Of a stretch of DNA of 43,429 nucleotides, positions 32,542 through 41,014 are shown piece after piece. The notes under the pieces were generated by a model. That model was given only the letters and a program-made list of their open reading frames with translations. It made no database searches and had not been told where the DNA came from. The position numbers were made by a program, and so were the translations under genes. Source of the DNA: Candidatus Limivivens intestinipullorum. Lineage in GTDB: Bacteria; Bacillota; Clostridia; Lachnospirales; Lachnospiraceae. The stretch covers positions 1 to 43,429 of the forward strand of contig DVIQ01000113.1 in assembly GCA_018711185.1 (NCBI GenBank), read 5' to 3'. Numbering within the stretch: the stretch's first letter is position 1; each line of letters begins with the position of its first letter.

Positions 32542-33323
32542 GCAATATCCTTCCGCCCATATCGAATATAAGCCGCGCAGATTCCCACAGCGCCGTAAAC
32601 CATTCCAAGCGCTGCCAGACTAGCGTCCAACCGGACATTTGCCACGATGCTGGCACCGTCTGAATAACCGAATGGAGTAATGAATTTTAAAAATTCCGCA
32701 TGCTCGGAAAGGTTTGCGATAAGATTCAGAAAGTAGAGTACAGCAGCAATTCCAAGACCGATTCCCAGGCTCCCGCGGCGGATAAAAGCGGAAATGCCGA
32801 AGCAAATGGCCCCGATCTCAAGATCAAGGAGAAAATACGCCAGATGAAGAAGAAGCAGCTCAGGCAGGGGAATTTTTTCCCCGATGGCCGTGATGGAACC
32901 AAAGGAAAGCAGTAAGACAATTATGTTCAAAAAAGTGATCTGCAGCAGGACAGCAATCAGCTTTTCTGTCACGATACGGCCGCGGCTGACAGGATGCGTG
33001 AGGAGAAATTCGGCGGTATGCTCTTTTTCTTCTTTGGCAAGGATAGAGATTCCACACAGGGAAGCGAAAAGGGAACCGCCCAAGCCGAGAATATTGCCGC
33101 ATTCGATCGCATAAAATCCAGGAAGTGTACCAAAGCTGACTTTATCCATGCCAAACGCTGCAGAAAAGCTTCCCATAGAAGCAAACATAGCGCTGATTGC
33201 GCTCATCTCACTTTTTATTTCCGGGAAAAGGAATATACAAACCGCCATCAAACATCCTATAGAAACAGTCCAGATCATCAGGGAATTTTTTGATTGCCTG
33301 AGTTCATGCCGGGTAAGTGTCAT
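32538..33323 (-). CDS. ABC-2 type transporter permease
   Basis: A 261-residue membrane protein with six predicted helices. It has the ABC-2 layout: a short cytosolic start MTLTRHELRQSKNSLMIWTV, then EKEEHTAEFLLTHPVSRGRI near residue 95 (the coupling-helix motif typical of the family), and four further helices to the C-terminus. The start at 33323 has GGAGACACAAAAA upstream; the longer frame to 33695 overlaps the ATPase gene and is rejected. It overlaps the ATPase gene by 20 bp, so they are translationally coupled. The substrate is unknown. Confidence 0.88.
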   Translation of the reverse strand: MTLTRHELRQSKNSLMIWTVSIGCLMAVCIFLFPEIKSEMSAISAMFASMGSFSAAFGMDKVSFGTLPGFYAIECGNILGLGGSLFASLCGISILAKEEKEHTAEFLLTHPVSRGRIVTEKLIAVLLQITFLNIIVLLLSFGSITAIGEKIPLPELLLLHLAYFLLDLEIGAICFGISAFIRRGSLGIGLGIAAVLYFLNLIANLSEHAEFLKFITPFGYSDGASIVANVRLDASLAALGMVYGAVGICAAYIRYGRKDIA

Positions 33324-34200
33324 TTTTTGTGTCTCCTTCCATGTAGTAGTGAAGAAAGATTTCCTCCAAATCCGGTTCGGAAATCGACAAGTCCCGAAGT
33401 TTTCTGCGGGACAGCACTTGAAGCAGTGCATTAATGTCTCCGTTATACAAGAAACGAAGACCGTCCTCGATTGCCTGCTGATCCCGGATTCCGTCAAGAA
33501 AAATCGGTTCTGTACTTCCGTGTACGACCACTCGTTTGGCACTTGCCTTCGCAAGGTCTTCGACGCTGCCGGAAGCGATAATCCTGCCTTCCCGAATAAT
33601 AGCGGCGTGATTGCAGTTGTGCTGAATCTCGGAAAGAACATGCGATGATAGGAAAACGGTGGTTCCCTGGCGACTGCGTTCCCGGAGAATCGCAAAAAAC
33701 TCCCTCTGCATCAGCGGATCCAGACCGCTGGTGGGTTCGTCGAGGATACATAAGCGCGGGCTGTGTGAAAGAGCACATACAATCCCCACTTTTTTACGGT
33801 TTCCAAAGGAAAGTTCGTCGATTTTTTTCATAAGATCCAACTGCAGCCGTTCACATAATTCTTCCGCTGCCTTCCGGCAATCTTTTTTTCTCAGATCGCA
33901 GGAAAGACGGATCACATCTTTTACACGCATTCCGGAATAGAAAACGGTTTCCGAAGGGAGGTATCCAATCTCTGACAGGATCTGGTTTTTCTCCCGGATA
34001 CAGTCCATACCGAAAATTTTCGCACTGCCGCTGCTTGGGCGGATAAGCCCCAGGAGCGCGCGGACCGCGGTGCTTTTTCCAGCGCCGTTGGGACCGATAA
34101 AACCGAAGAAATCACCTTCTTCTACCGCTAAATTAACACGGATGATCCCTCTGGATTTTCCGTAATATTTAGTAAGATCGGTTGTTTCAATGGCGTACAT
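33304..34200 (-). CDS. ABC transporter ATP-binding protein (ABC-2 partner)
   Basis: A 298-residue ATPase. Walker A GPNGAGKST is near residue 39, Q-loop region GYLPSETVFYSGMRV near 83, a signature variant LSFGNRKKVGI near 131, Walker B LCILDEPTSGLDPL near 149 and the H-loop SSHVLSE near 188. A C-terminal extension of about 80 residues follows, as in bacitracin/daunorubicin-type exporters. The signature reads SFGN instead of SGGQ, as in some Firmicute ABC-2 ATPases. The start at 34200 follows AAGGAGGTTATA; a longer reading to 34530 runs into the DUF1848 gene. It forms the transporter with the overlapping permease. Confidence 0.9.
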   Translation of the reverse strand: MYAIETTDLTKYYGKSRGIIRVNLAVEEGDFFGFIGPNGAGKSTAVRALLGLIRPSSGSAKIFGMDCIREKNQILSEIGYLPSETVFYSGMRVKDVIRLSCDLRKKDCRKAAEELCERLQLDLMKKIDELSFGNRKKVGIVCALSHSPRLCILDEPTSGLDPLMQREFFAILRERSRQGTTVFLSSHVLSEIQHNCNHAAIIREGRIIASGSVEDLAKASAKRVVVHGSTEPIFLDGIRDQQAIEDGLRFLYNGDINALLQVLSRRKLRDLSISEPDLEEIFLHYYMEGDTKNDTYPA

Positions 34201-34252
34201 TATAACCTCCTTATTCACAAAGCCGCTGCTATACCGCAGCGAGCGTTTGACT

Positions 34253-35194
34253 CTATAAAAAATCGGAAAGCCGCATCTGCCCGTCCAAAAAAGATTTCTG
34301 CTTTGCTTCCCGGATTTCGTCTCCGTCCAGAAAGCCTCCGATGAGAAACGGAGAGTCGGGACGGTGCAGTCTGCGGTTTTCGCGCACAAGCCGCTGGTCC
34401 TCGTTTGCGTAGCAGTACAGGCAGCCGTGACCGCAGGTGTTGTAAGCGCCGATGTCGTTTCCGAGAAGGCAGGAGCAGGCGGTTCCCCGGGCCATGGAGC
34501 GGGATTTCGGAACATCCAGGGAACAGCCAATCGCCCGCTCCAGGACAGCCTGGGTCATGCAGCCGGAGGTGTCAGCCCCGTAGGGGGCAAGCTCGTCCCC
34601 TTCGCAGCAGGTGCGGATGGTCATGCCGTGCTGCTTTCCGATGCGGATAAACTCCCGCCCCAGGATCAAGCGGTCGCGTTTGGATACTTCCCGTGCCTGG
34701 GGAAAATTTCGCCTGGTCTTTTCATACAGGTCAATGAAGCTGATGACGCAGCTTTCCGTACAGCCCTCCAGGGCTTTGGCCATCCGGGCGAAGCGCTCCA
34801 AATGGAAATCCAGGGAATAGGTTTCTGTCAGGACAATGGGATCATACCGCCAGCTTATGGCTTTTGGGCCGGTAACGGCGGCCAGGCGGCGGAAGGATTG
34901 AATCACCTGTTTTTTGTCGGGGACATGAGGCTCGATTTCCTTTCCGTAGGGGGTGATAGTGACGAACCAGAACTGATGAAAGGCCGCCAGCTCACCAAGA
35001 CGGTCAAGCATGGGCTCCGGATTTTTGGTGCAGAAGCACAGACAGTCCACTACATCCGGTGAAATCCGGTAGCGGGTAACCTGAGTGGGGTAGTAGGGAT
35101 TTCTTACAAGGACAAAGCCCTCTTTGACACGGTTAAAAAACCAGTCGCTGTAGTAGGCAGGAATATCGGTCCTGCTTCCGGTGTTTAGTATCAT
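34253..35194 (-). CDS. DUF1848 family protein, radical-SAM-like
   Basis: A 313-residue protein of the DUF1848 family (PF08902). The N-terminal MILNTGSRTDIPAYYSDWF and YPTQVTRYRISP motifs and CLCFCTKNPEPML near residue 52 are family hallmarks. The C-terminal CGHGCLYCYAN near 262 has a CX3CX2C iron-sulfur pattern close to radical SAM and spore photoproduct lyase-like enzymes. The reaction is not known. AGGAAG lies 8 bp before the ATG. The ABC-2 transporter genes follow after 52 bp in the same direction, so readthrough is possible, though they have a separate ribosome site. Confidence 0.87.
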   Translation of the reverse strand: MILNTGSRTDIPAYYSDWFFNRVKEGFVLVRNPYYPTQVTRYRISPDVVDCLCFCTKNPEPMLDRLGELAAFHQFWFVTITPYGKEIEPHVPDKKQVIQSFRRLAAVTGPKAISWRYDPIVLTETYSLDFHLERFARMAKALEGCTESCVISFIDLYEKTRRNFPQAREVSKRDRLILGREFIRIGKQHGMTIRTCCEGDELAPYGADTSGCMTQAVLERAIGCSLDVPKSRSMARGTACSCLLGNDIGAYNTCGHGCLYCYANEDQRLVRENRRLHRPDSPFLIGGFLDGDEIREAKQKSFLDGQMRLSDFL

Positions 35195-35292
35195 AGCAAA
35201 GACTTCCTGTAGTAATTTATTTCCGCTTGTAAGTATCTTATCACAGAGGCCGGAAAATGTATATTTTTTTCCGCGGCCATTCCATTTTTCGT

Positions 35293-35349
35293 GTTACAGT
35301 TCAGCCTTGCTGAACCGTAACTGCGAAAATCCATTTGAAATCGCCTGCC
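35293..35349 (+). repeat. Partial copy of the three-hairpin element
   Basis: GTTACAGTTCAGC-CTT-GCTGAACCGTAAC, followed by GAAAATCCATTTGAAATCGCC. These are the first hairpin and the start of the second from the full copy; the rest is missing. Confidence 0.8.
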
Positions 35350-35362
35350 GCCCTGATTGAGC

Positions 35363-35404
35363 AAAAAAGGACAGAACATCCGGAAAAATGTTCTGTCCTT
35401 TTGA
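35363..35404 (-). terminator. Strong intrinsic terminator after the DnaJ-class gene
   Basis: AAAAGGACAGAACAT pairs with ATGTTCTGTCCTTTT around a short loop. It has A and T runs on both sides, so it can act in both directions, mainly for the leftward gene ending at 35445. Confidence 0.9.
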
Positions 35405-35444
35405 AATGAAAATTTACGCGCCCAAAGCCTGCCCCGCGAAAAGT

Positions 35445-36623
35445 TTACGCGGCAGACTTCCTTCCATGGGAGCCTTTTAATGCCTGTTCAAATTCCCGAA
35501 GCTTTCGGGCCGCTTCGGAATTCAGGTTCTGGGGAACCTGGATTTCTACAACTGCGTACTGATCTCCGTGTACGGAAGGATTGTTCATGGAGACAATTCC
35601 TTTGCCCCGCAGCCGGATTTTGGTGCCGGACTGGGTGCCGGGCTGTATCTTGCAGACAACCGGGCCGTACAGGGTCTCAATCTGCGCTTCGCCGCCGAAA
35701 ACGGCAGTGGTAAAGGGAATCCGGACGGTGGTGTACACGTCCATGTCCTTTCGCTCATAGCCGGGTTTCTCTTTTACATGGATCTTCAGCAGAAGATTTC
35801 CGGGCTGTCCGCCTCCATAGCCGGGCATGCCTTTGCCCTTCAGGCGGATGGTCTTTCCGTCCGAGATGCCTGCGGGAATCCGGACTTCCAGAGACTGGAC
35901 GCTTCCCTGGGAGGCATTCTGAAAATGAATCACCTTTTTACAGCCGAAAGCGGCCTCTTCAAAGGAGACCTCCACATCTGCGTTCAGATCCTCGCCGTCC
36001 TGGCGGTAGCCCTGGCTGCCGTCGCTGCCGAAGCCCCGGCCGAAAAAGCCGTAGTCCGAGCCGCCAAAGCCAGAACCGAAATCCTGTCCGTTATAGCTGT
36101 AATAACGCCGGCTGCCGGAATTTGAACCGGAGCCCTGCCTGCCGGAACCCTGGCTGCTGTAGCCATAAAAGCTTTGTCCGCCGGAGCCCTGCCCGCCGGT
36201 ACCTTGGCTGTAGAAGCCGCGGAAGCCGGAACTGCCGCTTCCCTGACCGGAGTTTTTGCTGCCGGAACTGCCAAAGCCTCCAAAATCGTTTCCGAAAAAT
36301 TCCCGGAAAATCTTGTTTAAATCTTCGTTGTTTCCGTCGAAGTGGTATTCCCGGTAGCCGCCCTGGGGGCCGCCGTTTCCGAAGGGGCTGCTGCCGTCAA
36401 AGGCGGCGCTGCCGAACTGATCGTATTCTTTTCGTTTCTTTTCATCACTTAAAACAGAGTAGGCCTCTGTGATTTTCTTAAACATTTCCGCTGCCTGCGG
36501 ATTTCCGGAATTGGTATCCGGATGATATTTTTTCGCCAGCTTCCGGTACGCTTTTTTAATGGTATCTGTATCCGCGTCCCGGCTGACGCCTAAAAGTTCG
36601 TAATAATCTTTTTGAGTTCCCAA
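35445..36623 (-). CDS. DnaJ-class co-chaperone without zinc finger (CbpA-like)
   Basis: A 392-residue J-domain protein. The J domain covers residues 6-70 with the HPD motif (KYHPDTN) that stimulates DnaK ATPase. It is followed by a G/F segment and a long low-complexity stretch rich in Gly, Ser, Gln, Tyr and Phe (about 95-205; repeated GSGGQ/QGSG units). The substrate-binding C-terminal domains follow ([16 protein letters not shown] to the end). The four CxxCxGxG zinc motifs of DnaJ proper are absent, so it is a class B/CbpA-like protein. The gene has its own consensus promoter but no CIRCE. AGGAGGTGAATTGCTTTG precedes the start at 36623 (codon read as TTG/GTG/ATG class). Confidence 0.9.
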   Translation of the reverse strand: MGTQKDYYELLGVSRDADTDTIKKAYRKLAKKYHPDTNSGNPQAAEMFKKITEAYSVLSDEKKRKEYDQFGSAAFDGSSPFGNGGPQGGYREYHFDGNNEDLNKIFREFFGNDFGGFGSSGSKNSGQGSGSSGFRGFYSQGTGGQGSGGQSFYGYSSQGSGRQGSGSNSGSRRYYSYNGQDFGSGFGGSDYGFFGRGFGSDGSQGYRQDGEDLNADVEVSFEEAAFGCKKVIHFQNASQGSVQSLEVRIPAGISDGKTIRLKGKGMPGYGGGQPGNLLLKIHVKEKPGYERKDMDVYTTVRIPFTTAVFGGEAQIETLYGPVVCKIQPGTQSGTKIRLRGKGIVSMNNPSVHGDQYAVVEIQVPQNLNSEAARKLREFEQALKGSHGRKSAA

Positions 36624-36667
36624 AGCAATTCACCTCCTGGCATTTGTGCTTTAGTTGTTCTATTTGT

Positions 36668-36696
36668 ACTATAACACACAAGGAATACTGTGTCAA
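36668..36696 (-). promoter_or_regulatory. Promoter of the DnaJ-class gene
   Basis: Minus strand: TTGACA (36691-36696) and TATAGT (36668-36673), spacer 17 bp. No CIRCE arms are visible nearby. Confidence 0.85.
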
Positions 36697-36708
36697 GCGG
36701 GGAAATAT

Positions 36709-36831
36709 ATTTTTATTCCCGCTAGCAGCGAGCCAAGCGGACATGCTTGCATGTCCATTTGGCGGTGCTGTGTGCCGTTGGCACACGTTTAGCGCCGACC
36801 GAAGCGAAGCGTAGACCAAATACCCCGCAGC
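36709..36831 (-). repeat. GGACATGC palindromic repeat, copy 3
   Basis: The longest copy. It has the perfect GGACATGC-TT-GCATGTCC core, a second hairpin GTGTGCC-GTT-GGCACAC, and ends with CCAAATACCCCGCAGC. It shares about 95 bp with copy 1. Confidence 0.85.
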
Positions 36832-36952
36832 TCTGCAGAACCGTTATATGCAAAATCCACTTAGAATCGCCTGCGGCGATGGGATTTTGCACTTCTGAAT
36901 CACGTTCTTACGGTCCGCGCAGCATGTGCGCAGACCTGGGCTGAACGGTTGC
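36828..36952 (+). repeat. Near-complete copy of the three-hairpin element
   Basis: Runs parallel to 28605-28730 with hairpins 2 and 3 intact (ATCGCC-TGC-GGCGAT; CTGCGCA/TGTGCGCAG) and the right end GCTGAACGGTTGC. The left terminal arm is lost where it joins the GGACATGC repeat copy 3, so no target duplication can be read. Confidence 0.85.
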
Positions 36953-37093
36953 TCCGGACTGATCGGATTTTGGGTTGAGGACTCCGGTTTTGATGTATAT
37001 AATATAGGTTATCAGAGTTTTTGGACGGCAGCAGGGCATGGTGAGATTCGGCAAGCGCCGGCTGGTGGAAAAGATGGAAAGGACGAACAGGAT

Positions 37094-38203
37094 ATGAAAA
37101 CAGATTCGATTCGAATGGGAATCATCGGAACAGGAAGTATGGGGAGGATTCATGCCGAATCCATTCAGAGCGGCAGGGTGCCTGGAATGTGTCTGAAGGC
37201 TGTGGCGGGGCACAGCCCGGAGGGCGTGCAAAGGCTGCGGGAGGATTTTCCTGCTGAGGTGGCGGTCTATCCCAGCGCGGAGGATCTGATTGAGAGCGGC
37301 AGCTGTGACGCGGTGCTGATTGCGGCGCCCCACAGAGAGCATCCCCGGCTTGCCATGGAGGCGTTTGCCCATGGACTGCATGTCATGTGTGAAAAACCTG
37401 CGGGTGTGGACACGAAGCAGGTGCGGGCCATGAATGAGGCGGCCAGAGAATCCGGGAAGGTTTTTGGAATGATGTTTAATCAGCGGGCGGACGGGCTTTA
37501 CAAAACCATGCACGTACTGCTTGAGAAAAAGGCGCTTGGAGAAATCAAGAGAGTCAACTGGATTATCACGGACTGGTACCGCCCTCAGGCGTACTATGAT
37601 TCCCGCACCTGGCGGGCCACCTGGGCTGGAGAGGGAGGAGGCGTTCTGATTAACCAGTGCCCTCATAACCTGGATCTGCTTCAGTGGCTCTGCGGGATGC
37701 CGTCCAGAGTGCGGGCTTTTTGCCATGAGGGAAAGTGGCATGAGATCGAGGTGGAGGACGATGTGACGGCTTATCTGGAGTTTCCAAACGGCGCTACCGG
37801 CGTATTTGTGACCTCCACAGGCGACGCGCCAGGGACGAACCGGCTGGAGATTACCGGGGAACTTGGCAAGCTCCTCTGCGAGAATGGGCGGCTTTTCCAT
37901 TACCGTCTGGAGGAAAATGAACGGCAGTTCTGCAGAAGCGCCAGGAACGGTTTCTCCGCGCCGGCTTATCAGGTGGACGAGCTGCGCCCGGAGAGGGGAG
38001 CGCAGCAGCACGTACAGGTGCTGCGGGCCTTCGCGGGAAAAATCCTTCGCGGGACTCCGTTGGTGGCGGAGGGAGAGGAGGGCATCCGGGAATTGATGAT
38101 CTCCAATGCCATGTACCTTTCAAGCTGGCTGGGGCGCATGGTGGAGATCCCCTTTGATGAAGAGCTGTTCGCGATAGAGTTAGAGAAGCGGGCACGGCTT
38201 TAA
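37094..38203 (+). CDS. Gfo/Idh/MocA family oxidoreductase
   Basis: A 369-residue NAD(P)-dependent dehydrogenase of sugars or inositol-like compounds. The N-terminal Rossmann fold has GIIGTGSMGRIHAESI near residues 9-24, and the catalytic motif CEKPAG has the conserved lysine near 102. The C-terminal alpha/beta domain includes GGGVLINQCPHNLDLLQWL, with the active-site histidine region near 186-196. The substrate is not defined by the sequence. The ATG at 37094 follows AAAGGACGAACAGGAT; a later ATG (MGIIG) is possible. The stop codon overlaps the convergent siderophore ATPase gene's stop. Confidence 0.9.
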   Translation: MKTDSIRMGIIGTGSMGRIHAESIQSGRVPGMCLKAVAGHSPEGVQRLREDFPAEVAVYPSAEDLIESGSCDAVLIAAPHREHPRLAMEAFAHGLHVMCEKPAGVDTKQVRAMNEAARESGKVFGMMFNQRADGLYKTMHVLLEKKALGEIKRVNWIITDWYRPQAYYDSRTWRATWAGEGGGVLINQCPHNLDLLQWLCGMPSRVRAFCHEGKWHEIEVEDDVTAYLEFPNGATGVFVTSTGDAPGTNRLEITGELGKLLCENGRLFHYRLEENERQFCRSARNGFSAPAYQVDELRPERGAQQHVQVLRAFAGKILRGTPLVAEGEEGIRELMISNAMYLSSWLGRMVEIPFDEELFAIELEKRARL

Positions 38204-38997
38204 ACATGTCTTCCGATGGGAATCATCATGGGAGAACCGGCCACAGGATCCTGAATAATAACGCTTTCCATGTCAAAAATTTCCCGGATGTTTTCCTTGG
38301 TTATGACATTTTCCGGCTTTCCCTGAGCTGCCAGACGTCCGGCTTTCATAGCGAAAATGAAGTCGGCGTAACGGGCGGACAGATTAATATCGTGAAGAAC
38401 CATAACGATGGTTGTGCCGTGTTTCTCGTTCAAATCCTTCAGGAGGTCCAGAATTTCCACCTGATAAGAAATATCCAGAAATGTTGTGGGCTCGTCCAGC
38501 AGAAGAATATCTGTCTGCTGGGCCAGGGCCATGGCGATCCAAACTCTTTGGCGCTGGCCGCCGGATAGTTCATTTATGCTGTGATTGGCCAGACTGGTGA
38601 TATTCATGATTTCCATGGCTTCCGCCACCGCTGCGTAATCTGCTTTTGTCCATCCGGAAAAAAGCCGCTGATGAGGAAATCTGCCTCTGCCTACCAAGTC
38701 AGCAACAGCGATTCCTTCAGGTACGATGGGAGACTGGGGAAGCAGCCCCAGTATTTGTGCCAGCTTTTTTGAAGGAAGGGTGCCGATTTCCTGGCCGTCC
38801 AGCATGATTTTTCCGGAGCTGGGACGTATTAGCCTGGAAATGGTTTTCAGGAGTGTGGATTTCCCGCAGGCGTTGGCTCCGATAATGACGCTTATTTTGC
38901 GCGGAGGGATGCTGATGGTTACGTCCTGAACCACCATTCGATCCTCATATCCGGAGACAAGCTGTTCGCCGCGGAACATATGTGTATCTCTTTTCAT
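38200..38997 (-). CDS. Siderophore/iron ABC importer ATP-binding protein (FecE/FhuC-like)
   Basis: A 265-residue ATPase. Walker A GANACGKST is near residue 40, Q-loop LGLLPQSPIVPEGIAVADLV near 84, signature LSGGQRQRVWIAMALAQQ near 143 and Walker B ILLLDEPTTFLDI near 163. H-loop VLHDINLSARYAD is near 196. The GRGRFPHQ motif after the Q-loop is typical of iron-chelate/B12 importers. It energises uptake through the two FecCD-type permeases encoded upstream in the same operon. Its ATG overlaps the preceding stop (ATGA). It is the last gene of the operon. Confidence 0.93.
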   Translation of the reverse strand: MKRDTHMFRGEQLVSGYEDRMVVQDVTISIPPRKISVIIGANACGKSTLLKTISRLIRPSSGKIMLDGQEIGTLPSKKLAQILGLLPQSPIVPEGIAVADLVGRGRFPHQRLFSGWTKADYAAVAEAMEIMNITSLANHSINELSGGQRQRVWIAMALAQQTDILLLDEPTTFLDISYQVEILDLLKDLNEKHGTTIVMVLHDINLSARYADFIFAMKAGRLAAQGKPENVITKENIREIFDMESVIIQDPVAGSPMMIPIGRHV

Positions 38998-40025
38998 AAT
39001 TCCCCCGATTTATTCATTCTAACAAGTAAAAACAGCAGGTAGGGCGCGCCGAGAATACCGGTGATTACACCGACCGGGAAGCGAAGTTCAAAGGCAAACT
39101 GTCCCACCAAATCGGAGAGCAGGACTAATACGGCTCCGAAAAGTCCGGAAGCCAGAGGACTTGCGGTCCCGTGTCCGGTAAGGCGTTTGGCGATAGGACC
39201 CGCCAAAAAGGAGACAAAGGCGATGGGGCCCGTGGCTGCGGTGGCAGTGGCAATGAGCAGCACAGATCCGGTCATGAGAATAAAGCGTACGCGGTCAGGG
39301 CTTACGCCTAATCCCGCAGCCCATTCTTCTCCAAGCTCCAGCATGGCAAGCTGTCTGGAGAAGACCAGGATTACAGGAGTTGTGATCAATACGGCTGCCA
39401 GCAGAAGATAGAGCTCGGACAGACGGACACCGTTTAAGCTGCCGCTGAGCCAGCGCATAGCTGTGGCAATGTCCTGTTCTGCTCCGGCTTCAAGGATGTA
39501 GGATACAACGGCATTGAGCATAGCTTGTACACCGATACCGATTAAAATCAGTTTTGAGGTTGAAAACCTCCGGCCTTTTGCCAGAGCAAACATAACCAGG
39601 GTGGTTCCGAGACCGGCTGCGATACTTACCAGATAAACGGTAGTGGAACTGGTATGGAGCAGTACAATACAGGCCACGGCACCTGCGCTTGAACCGGAAG
39701 TGATGCCAATGATGTTCGGATTCGCCAGCGGATTGCGCAACATGGTCTGGAAAACGCTTCCGGCCAGCCCGAATGCAAATCCTGCGAAGAGACCGGACAG
39801 CATTCTGGGAAATCGGATGGTATTAACCGCATAGGAAGCTCCTTGAATCTCTTCGCCCAGAAGCGCCCGAAGGATAATTTCCGGCGGATAGATCGTGTTC
39901 CCCATCATGAGCATTGCACAGCACAGGAAAAGGGCACCGATTCCCAGAAACAGGGTAACCAGCCAGAATCGCCGGGCACGCTGCTTTTTTCCGTTTATTA
40001 GTAAAGTAATGGTTTCTTTTTTCAT
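38994..40025 (-). CDS. Siderophore ABC importer permease (FecD-like)
   Basis: A 343-residue FecCD-family permease with about nine to ten helices. RFPRMLSGLFAGFAFGLAG and QTMLRNPLANPNIIGITSG near residues 70-108 are family signatures, and GPIAFVSFLAGPIAKRLTGH near 260 is the ATPase-coupling region. The start at 40025 lies 5 bp after the previous gene's stop; the longer frame to 40286 would lie inside that gene and is rejected. It pairs with the 40031-41014 product. Confidence 0.92.
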   Translation of the reverse strand: MKKETITLLINGKKQRARRFWLVTLFLGIGALFLCCAMLMMGNTIYPPEIILRALLGEEIQGASYAVNTIRFPRMLSGLFAGFAFGLAGSVFQTMLRNPLANPNIIGITSGSSAGAVACIVLLHTSSTTVYLVSIAAGLGTTLVMFALAKGRRFSTSKLILIGIGVQAMLNAVVSYILEAGAEQDIATAMRWLSGSLNGVRLSELYLLLAAVLITTPVILVFSRQLAMLELGEEWAAGLGVSPDRVRFILMTGSVLLIATATAATGPIAFVSFLAGPIAKRLTGHGTASPLASGLFGAVLVLLSDLVGQFAFELRFPVGVITGILGAPYLLFLLVRMNKSGEL

Positions 40026-40030
40026 TAGAT

Positions 40031-41014
40031 TCACGCTTTCGATCGAATAGCAATGGCGATTAATACAGGAGCGCCTACAAATGCGGTGACGATTCCTACC
40101 TCCAACTCTCCGGGATATAAAAGCAGACGTCCGATTACGTCTGCAATGGTAAGGATCACTGCGCCGGCCAGGGCGGACAGCGGAATCGTAAGCCGGAGGT
40201 TCGAACCTAAAAGCAGCCGCATTATATGCGGGGCCAGCAGCCCGATAAAGCCTATGGGACCGGCCAGAGCTGTGGTTGAGCCGCACAGCAGCACTCCGCC
40301 TGCCGCCGCGGTCAGACGAAGTGTTTTGGTGTGAACGCCAAGTCCAGTGGCCGCCTCGTCGCCTAAAGCAAGGGCATTCAGGGCTGGCGCGCAGAGCAGG
40401 GCAATCACAAAGCCGGCAGCAAGGAGAGGCGAAAACGTCAGAATTCCATGTATGGTTCCGCTTCCCACACTCCCAACTTGCCAGAAACGGTATTGATCCA
40501 GCACGTAGGACCGCGGCAGTAAAATAGCGCTGATCAGAGACGAGAGCGCCGCGCTGACGGCGGTTCCGGATAGAACCAGCTTAATGGGCGTAGCGCCGCC
40601 TCTTCCCATGGAGCCAATGGAGTATACCGCAATGGCGGCCAGCATAGCGCCAGCCAGCGCAAATACTATGTACTGTCCGGCTGTGGAGATATGAAAAAAG
40701 GCGATACCGCATACGACAAAAAAGGCCGCGCCGGTATTTACGCCAAGAATCGACGGATCGGCAATGGGATTGCGGGTCACTGCCTGCATCAGCGCTCCGG
40801 ATACGCCCAATGCCGCTCCGCAGAGCAGAGAAAATACCGTTCGGATCACTCTTTTTCGCACAACGTTTGCGCCATAGCTGCTGACAGACGGATGAAGCAG
40901 ACCGTCTGTCAGCTCTTCCAGTGATATGCGGCGCGAACCAAGGGTAATGGAAGCGGCTATGGTAATCACCAGCAGTATCAGAAAAACAAGAATAACGATG
41001 CGGCGCTTATTCAT
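40031..41014 (-). CDS. Siderophore ABC importer permease (FecC/FecB-like)
   Basis: A 327-residue FecCD-family permease. R-KRVIRTVFSLLCGAALGVSGA, then QAVTRNPIADPSILGVNTGA near residues 75-95, and GPIGFIGLLAPHIMRLLLGS near 250-269 (coupling helix) are diagnostic. It forms the heterodimeric channel with the following permease. Its start overlaps the binding-protein gene by 8 bp, giving tight translational coupling. Complete and ordinary for the family. Confidence 0.92.
   Translation of the reverse strand: MNKRRIVILVFLILLVITIAASITLGSRRISLEELTDGLLHPSVSSYGANVVRKRVIRTVFSLLCGAALGVSGALMQAVTRNPIADPSILGVNTGAAFFVVCGIAFFHISTAGQYIVFALAGAMLAAIAVYSIGSMGRGGATPIKLVLSGTAVSAALSSLISAILLPRSYVLDQYRFWQVGSVGSGTIHGILTFSPLLAAGFVIALLCAPALNALALGDEAATGLGVHTKTLRLTAAAGGVLLCGSTTALAGPIGFIGLLAPHIMRLLLGSNLRLTIPLSALAGAVILTIADVIGRLLLYPGELEVGIVTAFVGAPVLIAIAIRSKA

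Larger units (their letters stand above)
36624..37093. other. Control region and repeat block between divergent genes
   Basis: Holds the DnaJ-class gene promoter, GGACATGC repeat copy 3 and an almost complete three-hairpin element, then about 140 bp of leader before the oxidoreductase gene. No gene was recognised. Confidence 0.7.

Noticed and set aside
36908..38011. 367-codon minus-strand open frame
   Set aside because: Antisense to the Gfo/Idh/MocA gene and running into the repeat block; no protein motifs.
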